Positions 26,726 through 35,592 of a DNA stretch of 41,447 nucleotides are shown one piece after another. Position 1 is the first letter of the stretch. Each line of letters opens with the position of its first letter. The position numbers and the translations under genes are program-made. The stretch comes from Ignavibacteriota bacterium. Its GTDB lineage: Bacteria > Bacteroidota > Ignavibacteria > Ignavibacteriales > Melioribacteraceae. Where the stretch lies: the NCBI GenBank assembly GCA_002746605.1, contig PDPT01000015.1, positions 1 through 41,447 of the forward strand, in the 5' to 3' direction. The notes beneath the pieces are model-generated. The model was not told where the DNA came from. It saw only the letters and a list, made by a program, of their open reading frames with translations, and did not search any database.

Positions 26726-27104
26726 ATGAAAAGTGCTAAAAATATTGCTGTTGTCGGGATTTCTCGGAATCCCGACAGAACCAGGTGAAGAATAGCAAAT
26801 TACTTAGCTAATACCGGATATAATGTTGTTGGCGTAAACCCTTAATCAAACTTTTACCGAAGCTGATGGCATTAAAGTTTATAACAGTTTAAGTGAAATT
26901 GATTTTCATATTAATATTGTCGATGTTTTTATGAAATCGGACTCAATCCCAAATATTATAGAAGATGTTCTTAAGCTAAAACCTAATGTATTATGGCTAC
27001 AGCTTGGTATCAGAAATGGTAAAGACGTAAAACCTGTCCTTAAAAAGGGCATCGAAGTTATTCAAGATATCTGCATAAAAGTTGAACACAGCTATTGCAA
27101 TTAA
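26726..27104 (+). pseudogene. Broken CoA-binding domain protein (YccU type)
   Basis: The text MKSAKNIAVVGISRNPDR is the Rossmann start of the CoA-binding (YccU) family. An in-frame TGA then replaces a sense codon before RIANYLANTGYNVVGVNP. After NP a TAA and a frame change occur, and the same family resumes with GIKVYNSLSEID, VDVFMKSDSI, VLWLQLGIRN and GIEVIQDICIKVEHS, the usual C-terminus. The length fits the family, so only the stop and one frameshift break it. A sequencing or assembly error could explain one defect but less easily both. Confidence 0.85.
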
Positions 27105-27320
27105 AAAATATTTAATATCAAACTCAATTTTGGTATGTCATTTATCAATGATGAAGCTATCTTTTGCCAAATTGCAATAGCAAAATATATTGCTGTTTTC
27201 AAATGGTTGGAAGCAGCAATAAAATATTGCTCACAAAAAAATCTTCAAAATAAAAATCACTCCATTTTAGTTAAACAATGCTTATCTTAAATATTTAAAT
27301 ATTTTTTAATTAGGTTTATT

Positions 27321-28637
27321 TTGAACTCTAAAATTACATATAGATTTATAATAATATTTTTTTTTGTTTCTCTTAATTTCATTCTTTCAAAAAGTGAAGA
27401 AGGAAAATTTAAAGTTGATAAAATTGAAATAACCGGAAATGAAACAACTAAAGATTATATTATTTTGCGAGAGCTAAACTTTAGCATTGGTGATTCAGTA
27501 ACACAAGCACAACTTGATTTTAATAGCGAAAGAGTTTTCAGCCTTGGAATATTTAGAAAAGTTGAATTAAAAATAAATAACAAAAATGAAATAAATATTC
27601 TTGAAATTTCGGTTAAAGAAAGTTGGTATATTTATCCCTTACCTTATTTAAAATTAAGAGAAAATTCATTTAAGAGAGCAACATATGGATTGTATATTCT
27701 CTACAAAAACTTTAGAGGACGAAATGAAACAATATGGGGAGTTATAACTTTCGGTTATAATCCTACATATTATATTAAGTATTTGACTCCTGTTTTATTT
27801 AATGGCAGCAATTTAAGTTTTGAAGTTAATCTTGGTTATACAAGTATTCAAAACAGAAGGTTGATAGCAGAAAATTTATACGGAGATAAATTTACTTATC
27901 ATTATATTTTTTCGGGATTTACTTTAGGTTATAGAATAAATCAATTTAACAAAATATATAATTCATATAATTTTGAATATATGGATTTTCCAAAAGAAGT
28001 TAAAACTTTAACTGCTTCAAATTCAAGTATTGATAGAGTTTTTTCTGCAGGGATTGCTTATGAATATGATAATAGAGATTTGAAACAGTTTTCTACCAAT
28101 GGATTACTTGCTGTGGCTTCACTTGTACATAAAGGTTTTTCCACCCAAAATGATTCTTATAATATTTTTAATTTGGATGTAAGAAAGTATAATACTATAA
28201 TTGGTAACTTATCGGGTAAGTGGAGAGTAAAACTCCGAAATATTTTTGAAGAAAAAATTCCCTTTTACAGTTTATCCTTACTCGGTGATGATGAGTATTT
28301 ACGTGGACACAGATTTAACCGCCGTGAAGGAAAACATTATTTCTTAACTTCTATGGAATTTAATTATCCGATCTTAAAAGAATGGGATTTTAGTGTTAAA
28401 TTACCTCTTTTGCAAAGAAGACTTACATCAGCGAGGATTGGAATTTATATAAACTTATTTTTTGATTCGGGCACAACTTTTAATAAGTATGAAAAGTTAA
28501 ATTTAAATAATTTTAACTCAGGGTGGGGAGGAGGTTTAACTCTTTTAATTTTACCATATAATGCTATACGATTTGAATATGCTGTTAATGAATTTAACAA
28601 AAGTGAGTTTCTCTTACAAACCGGTTTTTCATTTTAA
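27321..28637 (+). CDS. Short Omp85-type outer-membrane protein (one POTRA plus barrel)
   Basis: A 438-residue protein with an N-terminal signal helix. One POTRA domain (about residues 30-107: FKVDKIEITGNETTKDYIILREL, split here as FKVDKIEITGNE and TTKDYIILREL; then RVFSLGIFRKVELKI) leads into a 16-strand-type barrel. The lid-loop motif of the Omp85 family appears as LRGHRFNRREG, and the chain ends in Phe (QTGFSF). BamA has five POTRAs and TamA three, so this is a minimal Omp85 like patatin-barrel or Bacteroidota single-POTRA members. Function in protein or lipid transfer across the outer membrane is inferred. The TTG start has only a weak AGG upstream. rsmE follows after 12 bp. Confidence 0.8.
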   Translation: MNSKITYRFIIIFFFVSLNFILSKSEEGKFKVDKIEITGNETTKDYIILRELNFSIGDSVTQAQLDFNSERVFSLGIFRKVELKINNKNEINILEISVKESWYIYPLPYLKLRENSFKRATYGLYILYKNFRGRNETIWGVITFGYNPTYYIKYLTPVLFNGSNLSFEVNLGYTSIQNRRLIAENLYGDKFTYHYIFSGFTLGYRINQFNKIYNSYNFEYMDFPKEVKTLTASNSSIDRVFSAGIAYEYDNRDLKQFSTNGLLAVASLVHKGFSTQNDSYNIFNLDVRKYNTIIGNLSGKWRVKLRNIFEEKIPFYSLSLLGDDEYLRGHRFNRREGKHYFLTSMEFNYPILKEWDFSVKLPLLQRRLTSARIGIYINLFFDSGTTFNKYEKLNLNNFNSGWGGGLTLLILPYNAIRFEYAVNEFNKSEFLLQTGFSF

Positions 28638-28649
28638 TTGTAAGCAAAT

Positions 28650-29351
28650 ATGAAATACGCTAACACAGAATTTTATTTTTCTCCAAACAAAAATATTTCC
28701 GAAGATGAGATAACACTTTCGGAAAATGAAGCTAAACACGCTATTAAAGTTATGCGAAAGAATGTTGGTGAAAAACTTTATGTTACCGATGGTAAGGGAA
28801 ATGTTTACGAAACAAAAATACTTTTTGTATATCAGAATGATGTCAGATTAAAAATAGTAAACCGAGAATTTATTAAAGAAAAATTTCCGAATATTAACTT
28901 TTATATACCAACATTAAAATCACCTGATAGATTAGAGTTTGCTCTGGAAAAATTAGTTGAGTTAGGTTTTACAAACTTTATTTTTTTTGTTGCAGAAAAA
29001 AGTTATAAAAAAAATATTAAATTTGAACGTTTGGGAAAAATAGCACTTGCGGCAATGAAACAAAGTCTTCAAGCTCATCTTCCAAAATTGATTTTGTTAG
29101 AAAAACTTAAAATTCAAAATAATGAAACTACAATTATTTTTGAGCAACTTGCCGAAGAAAATTTTAATGGGTTTGTTTCATCAAGCTTGAGTAAAAATTA
29201 TAACTTGGTTTTCGGTCCCGAAGGCGGATTGACAGATAAAGAAATAAATTCAATAGAAAATAGAAAATTATTGAATTTAACTGAAAACAGATTGCGAGCC
29301 GAAACAGCAATGATTGCTGCAGGCTCCGTAATTTCTATAAAATCTTGTTAA
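28650..29351 (+). CDS. rsmE: 16S rRNA (uracil(1498)-N(3))-methyltransferase
   Basis: A 233-residue SPOUT-class methyltransferase with an N-terminal PUA-like part (LSENEAKHAIKVMRK, VTDGKGNVYE) and the knotted C-terminal domain: KLVELGFTNFIFF, then AAMKQSLQAHLPKL, FGPEGGLTDKEI and LRAETAMIAA for S-adenosylmethionine binding. It methylates U1498 in the decoding region of 16S rRNA. It lies 12 bp after the Omp85 gene; the next genes are convergent. Confidence 0.95.
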   Translation: MKYANTEFYFSPNKNISEDEITLSENEAKHAIKVMRKNVGEKLYVTDGKGNVYETKILFVYQNDVRLKIVNREFIKEKFPNINFYIPTLKSPDRLEFALEKLVELGFTNFIFFVAEKSYKKNIKFERLGKIALAAMKQSLQAHLPKLILLEKLKIQNNETTIIFEQLAEENFNGFVSSSLSKNYNLVFGPEGGLTDKEINSIENRKLLNLTENRLRAETAMIAAGSVISIKSC

Positions 29352-29404
29352 TAATCTCTTTTCTAATTGGTTCTACGAAAATAAACAATTTGTAAAATAG
29401 ACTA

Positions 29405-30820
29405 CTACTTTTCTAAATACTCAATATCCATATGGTAATCCCATTCATCAAAGTAAAGGTTTCCGCCTTTCCATTCTACTTCGCCTCGTTGAAAATCTAC
29501 GGTTTCACTTCTAAAGTGTTCTTTGGCAGGAAAGAATGGTTGACTATAATCTTCGTTTACAATAAATCTGTATTGGTCAATTCCGCCAAGATAAAAATAT
29601 TTTATATCTTCGTTTTCTGAATCGGTTAAACCAAATGATTGATCAACGGGAACCCAGCCATATCCTTCAAAGTAGGCTTTACCCCAATCGTGCAAATTCA
29701 GATCATCAGGATGCAGCATCCAGCCGCTTTCCCATTTAGTTGGGATACCGTTATATCTTGCGAGTGTCATAAAAAGTAAGGTCTTAATTCCACAATCTCC
29801 ATGCATATTTGTTAAGCAATAATCGGAGATATTTTGTAATGTTGAATATTCTCTTGCACCTGCCCAAGGAATATTTTTACTAATCCAAGTAAAAATATTC
29901 TTAGCGATTAAATAAGGATTTTTTTCATCTCCTACAATCTTGTTACTTAGCTCTTTAATTTTATCTGTAAAAACTATGTGCGGCTTACGTTCGCTTGTAT
30001 ATTTTTTGTAATCTTCAGTTTTTATATACTTTTTAACTTTTTCCGGTTGAATATTAAAATTCATTCCTCTTGTTTCAATTATCAACTCATAGTTGAAGAT
30101 TGTAGGTTTATCTTTTTTTGTAACTTTCTCAAAGTAAACTGAGCGTTGCAAATTGCTGTTATCTGCAATTGCAAACTTGTCATTAGAAGTAAAAGAAATA
30201 ATTTTTTGTCTTTTATTATTTTCTCTTGGATAAGGCATCCAACATTTAAGTAATTCGCCTTCGGGAATAGCATTTGCCGGTACCGTTATCGTATAATTTA
30301 ATTTCATTTTTTCTTTTGGACCGTATATATTTTCAGTCTCTTTAGTTTCAGTAAGAATTCTCGGAATAGTTTTTTCAATAAGGATATCTAGATTTTCTTT
30401 TTGAGCTCCGGTAATTTCTTTTTTTATTTTCTTTAATTCTTTGTTAATTCTGAACAAATTAGTATGACTTCTGTTAAAGTAGAGTTTTTCACCGTCTATA
30501 ATTTTGTATTCAAGAGTTCCATCTTGTTCCCAATCTTTGAGCATTTCGGAATTCACATCAGGTAAGAATTTTTTAACATAGTCGAGAATATCTTTTTCAG
30601 TTTTTTTAAAATCTTTTTTGATTCTCTTTTGTCTTTCAATTTCGAAGAGTAATGATTTTTTTTCATCAGCAGATATTTTTTTTGTCTCGATTATTTTTTT
30701 AATCATTTTATCTGCTATAGAAAAATTACCTTTTGCAATTTCTTGATTAATATTTTCATATTTGGTTTGAGCAAAGTTGTTCATAAAAATTAAGATTGTT
30801 ATAATTAAAAAATATTTCAT
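29405..30820 (-). CDS. Secreted transglutaminase-like cysteine protease family protein
   Basis: A 471-residue protein with a short signal peptide (to about NNFAQ). The N-terminal 150 residues are helical and highly charged. A transglutaminase-like core at about residues 280-400 has the full triad: Cys343 (HGDCGIKTLLF), His377 (NLHDWGKAYF) and Asp393 (WVPVDQSFG). Bacterial members of this fold are mostly peptidases or amidases. Its start codon directly abuts the stop of the large amidase-like lipoprotein gene, with no base between, so the two are translated as a pair in the cell envelope. The real substrate is unknown; a cell-wall peptide or surface protein is a guess. Confidence 0.8.
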   Translation of the reverse strand: MKYFLIITILIFMNNFAQTKYENINQEIAKGNFSIADKMIKKIIETKKISADEKKSLLFEIERQKRIKKDFKKTEKDILDYVKKFLPDVNSEMLKDWEQDGTLEYKIIDGEKLYFNRSHTNLFRINKELKKIKKEITGAQKENLDILIEKTIPRILTETKETENIYGPKEKMKLNYTITVPANAIPEGELLKCWMPYPRENNKRQKIISFTSNDKFAIADNSNLQRSVYFEKVTKKDKPTIFNYELIIETRGMNFNIQPEKVKKYIKTEDYKKYTSERKPHIVFTDKIKELSNKIVGDEKNPYLIAKNIFTWISKNIPWAGAREYSTLQNISDYCLTNMHGDCGIKTLLFMTLARYNGIPTKWESGWMLHPDDLNLHDWGKAYFEGYGWVPVDQSFGLTDSENEDIKYFYLGGIDQYRFIVNEDYSQPFFPAKEHFRSETVDFQRGEVEWKGGNLYFDEWDYHMDIEYLEK

Positions 30821-33772
30821 TTATTCTCCTAATAAAAAATTTAAGATAGATTTCATTACGGCTTTTCTTGAGCTGTTTGTTTCTATTGTTTCAAAAGGAA
30901 ATCCGAATGCAATAATGCCATAATTATCTTTATAAGCGATTCCTGCACTGTAATGGTTCTCGTTATATCTTAAGATAGTTTTGGAACCATTGACTGCACC
31001 AAGGGCATCAGGTGCTTCGGCATTATACATTTTATCATTCATTTCTGTAATAAAATTAAATGTAATTGTATCTGCTAAAAAATTATTTGTTGGAAATATT
31101 TTCCCATTTTTTACAGCGTGATCTGAATCTAATTTAAATTTTAATAATTTCAAAACGAAATTTTTTGCAGTTGTATCAGTCGTTTTTAAACTGTAAATGT
31201 CGCTTCCGAGATAAGAACCGGAAATAAATAAATTGCCTCCATTATTCAAAAAATCTGTAACCTTTGTAATAAACTCTTTAGTATAGATTTTGTATTGAAT
31301 GCCAAGTAAACTATCAGTATAAGGTTTTATCCATTTTGTAGTTTTTTCTTCGCCGAAAATAAAATCTATAAGTTTAAAATTATTAAGTTTAACTTTGTTG
31401 TTCATTATTGCTTCATCACTTGAAGAAACAAAAGAATATCCGTTTCCTAAAATACTTTTTCCATGTAAGTAAGGATAGTTGAAAGTATTCCCGGCAATAA
31501 CATTCGTTTCATAATCTCCATAACTTGCACCGTGTCCGGGAGTATCATCGGTTTTCCATTTTGATTTTTCATGAAAGTTAAATTGTTCACCTGTAAAGCT
31601 AATATCGTATTGGTAGGGAACACCTTCATCAATTTTATTAATGAAACCTGAATAATTATCAAGGTTAATATGTGCCGGCGTAGAAATTCTATCAAAGCCA
31701 TTTACTATAAGTAATGTAGGGTTTGAGTTTTTTGCAAATCCACAAGATAAGGTCTCAGAAGGGAAACTCTCTCCACCTTTATTTATTGCTGTTATCTTAA
31801 AATTATAAATTTTGTTGTAATCTAAATTATCAATTATTAAATAATTTGAGTCCACGATAACACCATTATCAAATCCATTACTATCGATACTTGTGTAAAC
31901 AATATATTTGTCGGCTTCAGCAGTTGGTTCAAGCGGGTCAGATACTTTTTCCCAAGATAACTTAATTTTATTTTGTCCGATTTGATGAATAGTAAAATTA
32001 TCAATCGGTAATGGCTGCACTATGTAATTAAAATTATGTTGAACCGAAAGAAATTTTAATACGGCTTTATAAATTGAGCGAGAAACATCAAATCTAAATC
32101 TTGGATCAGCCATAAATTTTGCATCAAGAAAATTTTGATGTGAAGCAAGTTCAAGTAAAACAGATGGCACATTCGGTCTTGTTGATTCACTGTATTGTGC
32201 CTCGCGTAATTGTCGCCTTCTCCAAATAGGATCGTACTTTGCTCTTATGTCATTTACTATTTCGGTCTGAATAATATCGGCAAAATCTCTGTTAGCAAGT
32301 CTGGAATAATTTTCGGGAAAGATGTCAAGAGTATCCATTCCGTTAATTGTATAGATGGATAACGTTCCGATAGTTGTATCTGATTTACTTATTCCTGCAT
32401 CAGAGTGGAAGGCTATTGAAGCATCAATTGGGAGCATAAGACCTTTTGCATTTCTGTTTTTGGTTGGTCCGCTTGGAGAACCTTTTAGATAATTTACCCA
32501 TTCACCTCGTGATTGGTAATCATCTTTATAATCGTTTTCATTTCCATTTATATTGTAAACTAATGTATCATCAATTCCACAGAACTGAAGATAATATCTT
32601 GCAGCCTCAACAAATTTGGGGCGACCGCTTGTTTTCCCGTTTCTTTCAACTACGCCGTAACCTCCGCCAAGACGAACAGCGTCAGTAGTAATAACTTCAT
32701 TTTCTTTGGCAAGTTTGGTTGAAACGATTACTTTATTTTCATTATTTAATTTAAAATTAAAATTTCCGAGATAAATCCAAGTACCGCCGCCAATTTTTTG
32801 ATTAATAATAAAATCAGTTTTTCCTCCGGAATGATAAACGGAATAGAGAACGGAATCCGAACTGTTTTCTAAAGCTTGATAAGAAACGGAAACAAAATAA
32901 TTTCCGCTTTCGGGAATATTTAATTGATAAACTGCTTCAAAAATATTTTTCTTGTTTGCCTTAATATAAGAATAACTGCCGTACTTAAACGGATTATAGT
33001 TTGCCGGAATTGATTTTCCAAATTGTTTGAAGCCGATTGTTTCATCAAGTTTCCACTTTCTGCCGGCAGAGAAATTATCATCTTTATTATCCACTATAAC
33101 TTCATTTAATTGGGTATCTCGTTCACGTGGAATAAAAACATTTGCTCCGGCATTTTCTAACATTGGAACTAAAAAGGGAAGTGTAAAACTCATTGGTCCT
33201 AAATCTTCTACAGTTTGGAAAAGTCTTGCCCTTTGCCAAAGCCATCTATTCAGTCTATGATTATAATACCAACCGTGGCTATGCCACAAGGCAATATTTT
33301 TGTTAAACAATCCGTTTTTATATTTTAAGTTTTTACTTTTATTAAACACAATCGGAGTTCTTGTTGAAAGTTTTTTAGGTAATCTGTATTTATCAATATT
33401 GTTTTTTCTATAAAAGTTAGGAATTAGTTCTCTTAAATTTTTGTTCATCGAAAAAATATTAACTGAATAATCAGGTAAATAACTGTTGAAAAATTTTTGG
33501 GTTTCGTTATAAATTGAATCAACATTTTCTTTTCTAAGAGGAACTGTAGAAAAATTTTTATTAAAAGAAATATCAATAATTTTTTTTGAGGAGTCAATTT
33601 TTATAGAATCAATTACGGAATATGGAAAATTTGAATAATTTAATTCTTTAGAGTTAAAACTTTTAATAAAAATATCTTCAACCGATAACTTTTCTTTGTG
33701 TTCGCTAACATCAAAAATACTACAACTTGTAGTAAGTAAAACTAGAATTATAAAAACTAAAATATTTTTCAT
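30821..33772 (-). CDS. Large lipoprotein: split N-acetylmuramoyl-L-alanine amidase-like fold with golvesin-like insert, FnIII and C-terminal domain
   Basis: A 983-residue lipoprotein (LLTTSC, Cys17). An amidase_3-like fold starts near residue 158 (ALWHSHGWYY, His164/His166; MLENAGANVFIPRERD) and is broken by an insert at about 235-375 (ESGNYFVSVSYQ, GGGTWIYLGNF, TTDAVRLGGG) that looks like the golvesin/xanthan-lyase-type beta sandwich. The amidase resumes with IAFHSDAG, LREAQYSE and LLELASHQN (Glu541). A fibronectin III domain covers about 590-680 and an alpha/beta domain (GGNLFISGSYLG) ends it. Bacteroidota homologues are often labelled xanthan lyase, which I think misleading. Peptidoglycan as substrate is inferred from the fold. 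It is the first gene of a two-gene unit. Confidence 0.75.
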   Translation of the reverse strand: MKNILVFIILVLLTTSCSIFDVSEHKEKLSVEDIFIKSFNSKELNYSNFPYSVIDSIKIDSSKKIIDISFNKNFSTVPLRKENVDSIYNETQKFFNSYLPDYSVNIFSMNKNLRELIPNFYRKNNIDKYRLPKKLSTRTPIVFNKSKNLKYKNGLFNKNIALWHSHGWYYNHRLNRWLWQRARLFQTVEDLGPMSFTLPFLVPMLENAGANVFIPRERDTQLNEVIVDNKDDNFSAGRKWKLDETIGFKQFGKSIPANYNPFKYGSYSYIKANKKNIFEAVYQLNIPESGNYFVSVSYQALENSSDSVLYSVYHSGGKTDFIINQKIGGGTWIYLGNFNFKLNNENKVIVSTKLAKENEVITTDAVRLGGGYGVVERNGKTSGRPKFVEAARYYLQFCGIDDTLVYNINGNENDYKDDYQSRGEWVNYLKGSPSGPTKNRNAKGLMLPIDASIAFHSDAGISKSDTTIGTLSIYTINGMDTLDIFPENYSRLANRDFADIIQTEIVNDIRAKYDPIWRRRQLREAQYSESTRPNVPSVLLELASHQNFLDAKFMADPRFRFDVSRSIYKAVLKFLSVQHNFNYIVQPLPIDNFTIHQIGQNKIKLSWEKVSDPLEPTAEADKYIVYTSIDSNGFDNGVIVDSNYLIIDNLDYNKIYNFKITAINKGGESFPSETLSCGFAKNSNPTLLIVNGFDRISTPAHINLDNYSGFINKIDEGVPYQYDISFTGEQFNFHEKSKWKTDDTPGHGASYGDYETNVIAGNTFNYPYLHGKSILGNGYSFVSSSDEAIMNNKVKLNNFKLIDFIFGEEKTTKWIKPYTDSLLGIQYKIYTKEFITKVTDFLNNGGNLFISGSYLGSDIYSLKTTDTTAKNFVLKLLKFKLDSDHAVKNGKIFPTNNFLADTITFNFITEMNDKMYNAEAPDALGAVNGSKTILRYNENHYSAGIAYKDNYGIIAFGFPFETIETNSSRKAVMKSILNFLLGE

Positions 33773-34169
33773 TGTCTTTCAATATACCCGTAAGTTAAAT
33801 AATATAACAAAAATAACTAATAATCATTAATATTTGCTATATAAATTTGCTTTTATTACTATTAAAAGATTGTTGAAAGAGTTTCACATCAGTAAAATAA
33901 AATAGCAGAATTAAAAAATGAAAATTTAAACCAAATTATTATTATAACACGAAAATTATATCTAAAGAATGAAAGAATTATTATTTTAAATTAAAATTGT
34001 ACTGATAATTATCTTTTATAATTTAAATAAAAGTCTTAAAATGGAAACTAACATGCAAAAATAATTGAAAAAACTAAAGCCAAAGTTCAAAAAACTGAAA
34101 TACCTGTAGAAAAAAAATAGTTTTTTCCATTAATCTTCTTAAATTTGAAAAATATTTTAGGAAAATTTT
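33773..34169. other. AT-rich intergenic region between divergent genes
   Basis: A 397-bp stretch between the divergent lipoprotein gene and gmhA. It must hold the promoters of both, but no -10/-35 pair or operator stands out in the AT-rich text. A Lys-rich broken small frame at 34041-34120 is not convincing as a gene. An AGGA lies 8 bp before the GTG of gmhA. Confidence 0.5.
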
Positions 34170-34733
34170 GTGAAAAATATAATTAAAAAAGAATTTGAAG
34201 AACACGCAGAAGTTCTCACTAAAGTTATTGAGAACTCGGGAGTTGTGATAGAAGAAGTTGCTCATAAATGTTTAAGAGCAATAAAAACAAACAATAAAAT
34301 TTTACTTTTCGGAAATGGTGGAAGTGCGGCAGATGCTCAACACATTGCGGCGGAATTAAGCGGTCGCTATAAAAAAGAAAGACGAGGACTGCCGGCTTTG
34401 GCTTTAACAACAGATACATCGGCATTAACTGCAATAAGTAATGATTATGGTTTCAATTTTATGTTTTCCCGCCAAGTTGAAGCACTTGCAAAACCCAATG
34501 ATGTTGTAATCGGAATTTCTACTTCAGGTAACAGTCCGAATGTACTGGAAGGAATAAAAAAAGCTAAAGAATTAAGTTGTGTAACCATTGGTTTTAGTGG
34601 AAAAAATGGTGGAAAATTAAAAGAAATTTGTGATATTAATATCGTTATTCCTTCTGATGTAACAGCTCGAATTCAAGAGATGCACATTTTAGCAGGGCAT
34701 ATAATTTGCCAAATTATCGAAGATAACTTATAG
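34170..34733 (+). CDS. gmhA: Phosphoheptose isomerase (SIS domain)
   Basis: A 187-residue sugar isomerase that converts sedoheptulose 7-phosphate to D-glycero-D-manno-heptose 7-phosphate for LPS core heptose. GNGGSAADAQHIAAELSGRY (residues 49-68), ALTTDTSALTAISNDYGF, GISTSGNSPNVLEGI and QEMHILAGHIICQIIE are the GmhA hallmarks. The start is GTG at 34170 with AGGA upstream. Other heptose genes (gmhB, hldE) are not in the window. The LuxR-type gene follows after 101 bp and is probably a separate unit. Confidence 0.92.
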   Translation: MKNIIKKEFEEHAEVLTKVIENSGVVIEEVAHKCLRAIKTNNKILLFGNGGSAADAQHIAAELSGRYKKERRGLPALALTTDTSALTAISNDYGFNFMFSRQVEALAKPNDVVIGISTSGNSPNVLEGIKKAKELSCVTIGFSGKNGGKLKEICDINIVIPSDVTARIQEMHILAGHIICQIIEDNL

Positions 34734-34834
34734 CTAAGTTTATTAAAAAATATTTTCGCATCTTTTTTTCTCTTTAATTTGATAATAAGTCCCTTTTTTA
34801 GTAATTTAGATTTAATCTTAATAAATGGTTTGTT

Positions 34835-35479
34835 GTGGAAAAAATAAAAATTTTAATTGCCAATAAATACTTTTTGATGAATTTTGCTATTACTTGTATT
34901 CTTCAAAGATTAAAAGATTTTGAAGTTCACGGTGTATCCATCGAAGAACTTTTTACGAATGTAGCGAAGCTTCAACCCAATCTTCTGATTTTTGAAGTTG
35001 TTGATAAAATTGATGAAGCAAAAAAATGTATTTCTAAAATAAAAACCGATTATCCGGACCTAAAAGTTTTGGTTTTAGTTGATCCCAATGATAAAAATCA
35101 TATCTCCGAACTAATAAAACTTAACATTGAGGGGTGTGTACTTAAAGATATTTCGAAAGATGAACTAATTCTTGCGGCAAAAAAAATTCATAAAGGCGAA
35201 AATTATTACAGCAGCGAAGTTTATAAAACTGTCGTAAATAATTTAAGTAAACCTAAAGAAAAACCAGTTGCCGAAGAAATTTTGAGTAAAAGAGAAATTG
35301 AGATTCTAAAACACCTTGTAACCGGAAATAAAAATAACGAAATTGCAAAATCTTTGTTCATAAGCGAACATACGGTTCTTACTCACAAAAAAAATATAAT
35401 GAAAAAACTAAAAGTAAGAAGTACTCCTCAGCTAATAGTAAAATCAATTAAAAAGAATTTAATTAAATTAGCTGATTAG
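34835..35479 (+). CDS. LuxR-type regulator with a degenerate receiver domain
   Basis: A 214-residue protein with NarL/FixJ layout: receiver-like domain (1-120) and LuxR helix-turn-helix (about 148-208: LSKREIEILKHLVTG, NNEIAKSLFISEHTVLTHKKNI, split as NNEIAKSLF and ISEHTVLTHKKNI). The receiver has lost its chemistry: the acidic pair after beta-1 reads Asn10-Lys11, and the phospho-acceptor Asp is Glu54 (LLIFEVVDK). Only the conserved lysine (Lys104 in GCVLKD) is kept. So phosphorylation is unlikely, and Glu may mimic the phosphorylated state. The start is GTG. No histidine kinase is nearby. A perfect palindrome follows 4 bp after the stop. Confidence 0.85.
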   Translation: MEKIKILIANKYFLMNFAITCILQRLKDFEVHGVSIEELFTNVAKLQPNLLIFEVVDKIDEAKKCISKIKTDYPDLKVLVLVDPNDKNHISELIKLNIEGCVLKDISKDELILAAKKIHKGENYYSSEVYKTVVNNLSKPKEKPVAEEILSKREIEILKHLVTGNKNNEIAKSLFISEHTVLTHKKNIMKKLKVRSTPQLIVKSIKKNLIKLAD

Positions 35480-35483
35480 TCCT

Positions 35484-35509
35484 TTTAATACCAAAAATTT
35501 GGTATTAAA
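35484..35509. promoter_or_regulatory. 26-bp perfect palindrome, candidate operator of the iron/redox operon
   Basis: TTTAATACCAAA and its mirror TTTGGTATTAAA flank a central AA. It lies 4 bp after the LuxR-type gene stop and 83 bp before the DUF2249-like start. It has just two G-C pairs and no T-run on either side, so it would be a poor terminator. A dimeric regulator site, perhaps for the Rrf2 protein of the same operon, is the preferred reading. Confidence 0.55.
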
Positions 35510-35592
35510 TTTTACTAATTACTGTGTATTGCAAATCAGACAATTCTATGCTTTATTTACTATTAAGATTAAATCTAAGTAAGTATATTATA

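Noticed and set aside
26726..27104. In-frame TGA in the CoA-binding gene as a selenocysteine codon
   Set aside because: The family has no selenocysteine at that place, no SECIS-like stem follows the TGA, and a frameshift further on shows the gene is broken anyway.
34041..34120. Possible small Lys-rich gene before gmhA
   Set aside because: ATG GAA ACT runs into TAA after seven codons, and the following Lys-rich text (IIEKTKAKVQKTEIPVEKK) is in another frame without its own start or ribosome site. Low-complexity AT-rich DNA gives such text by chance.
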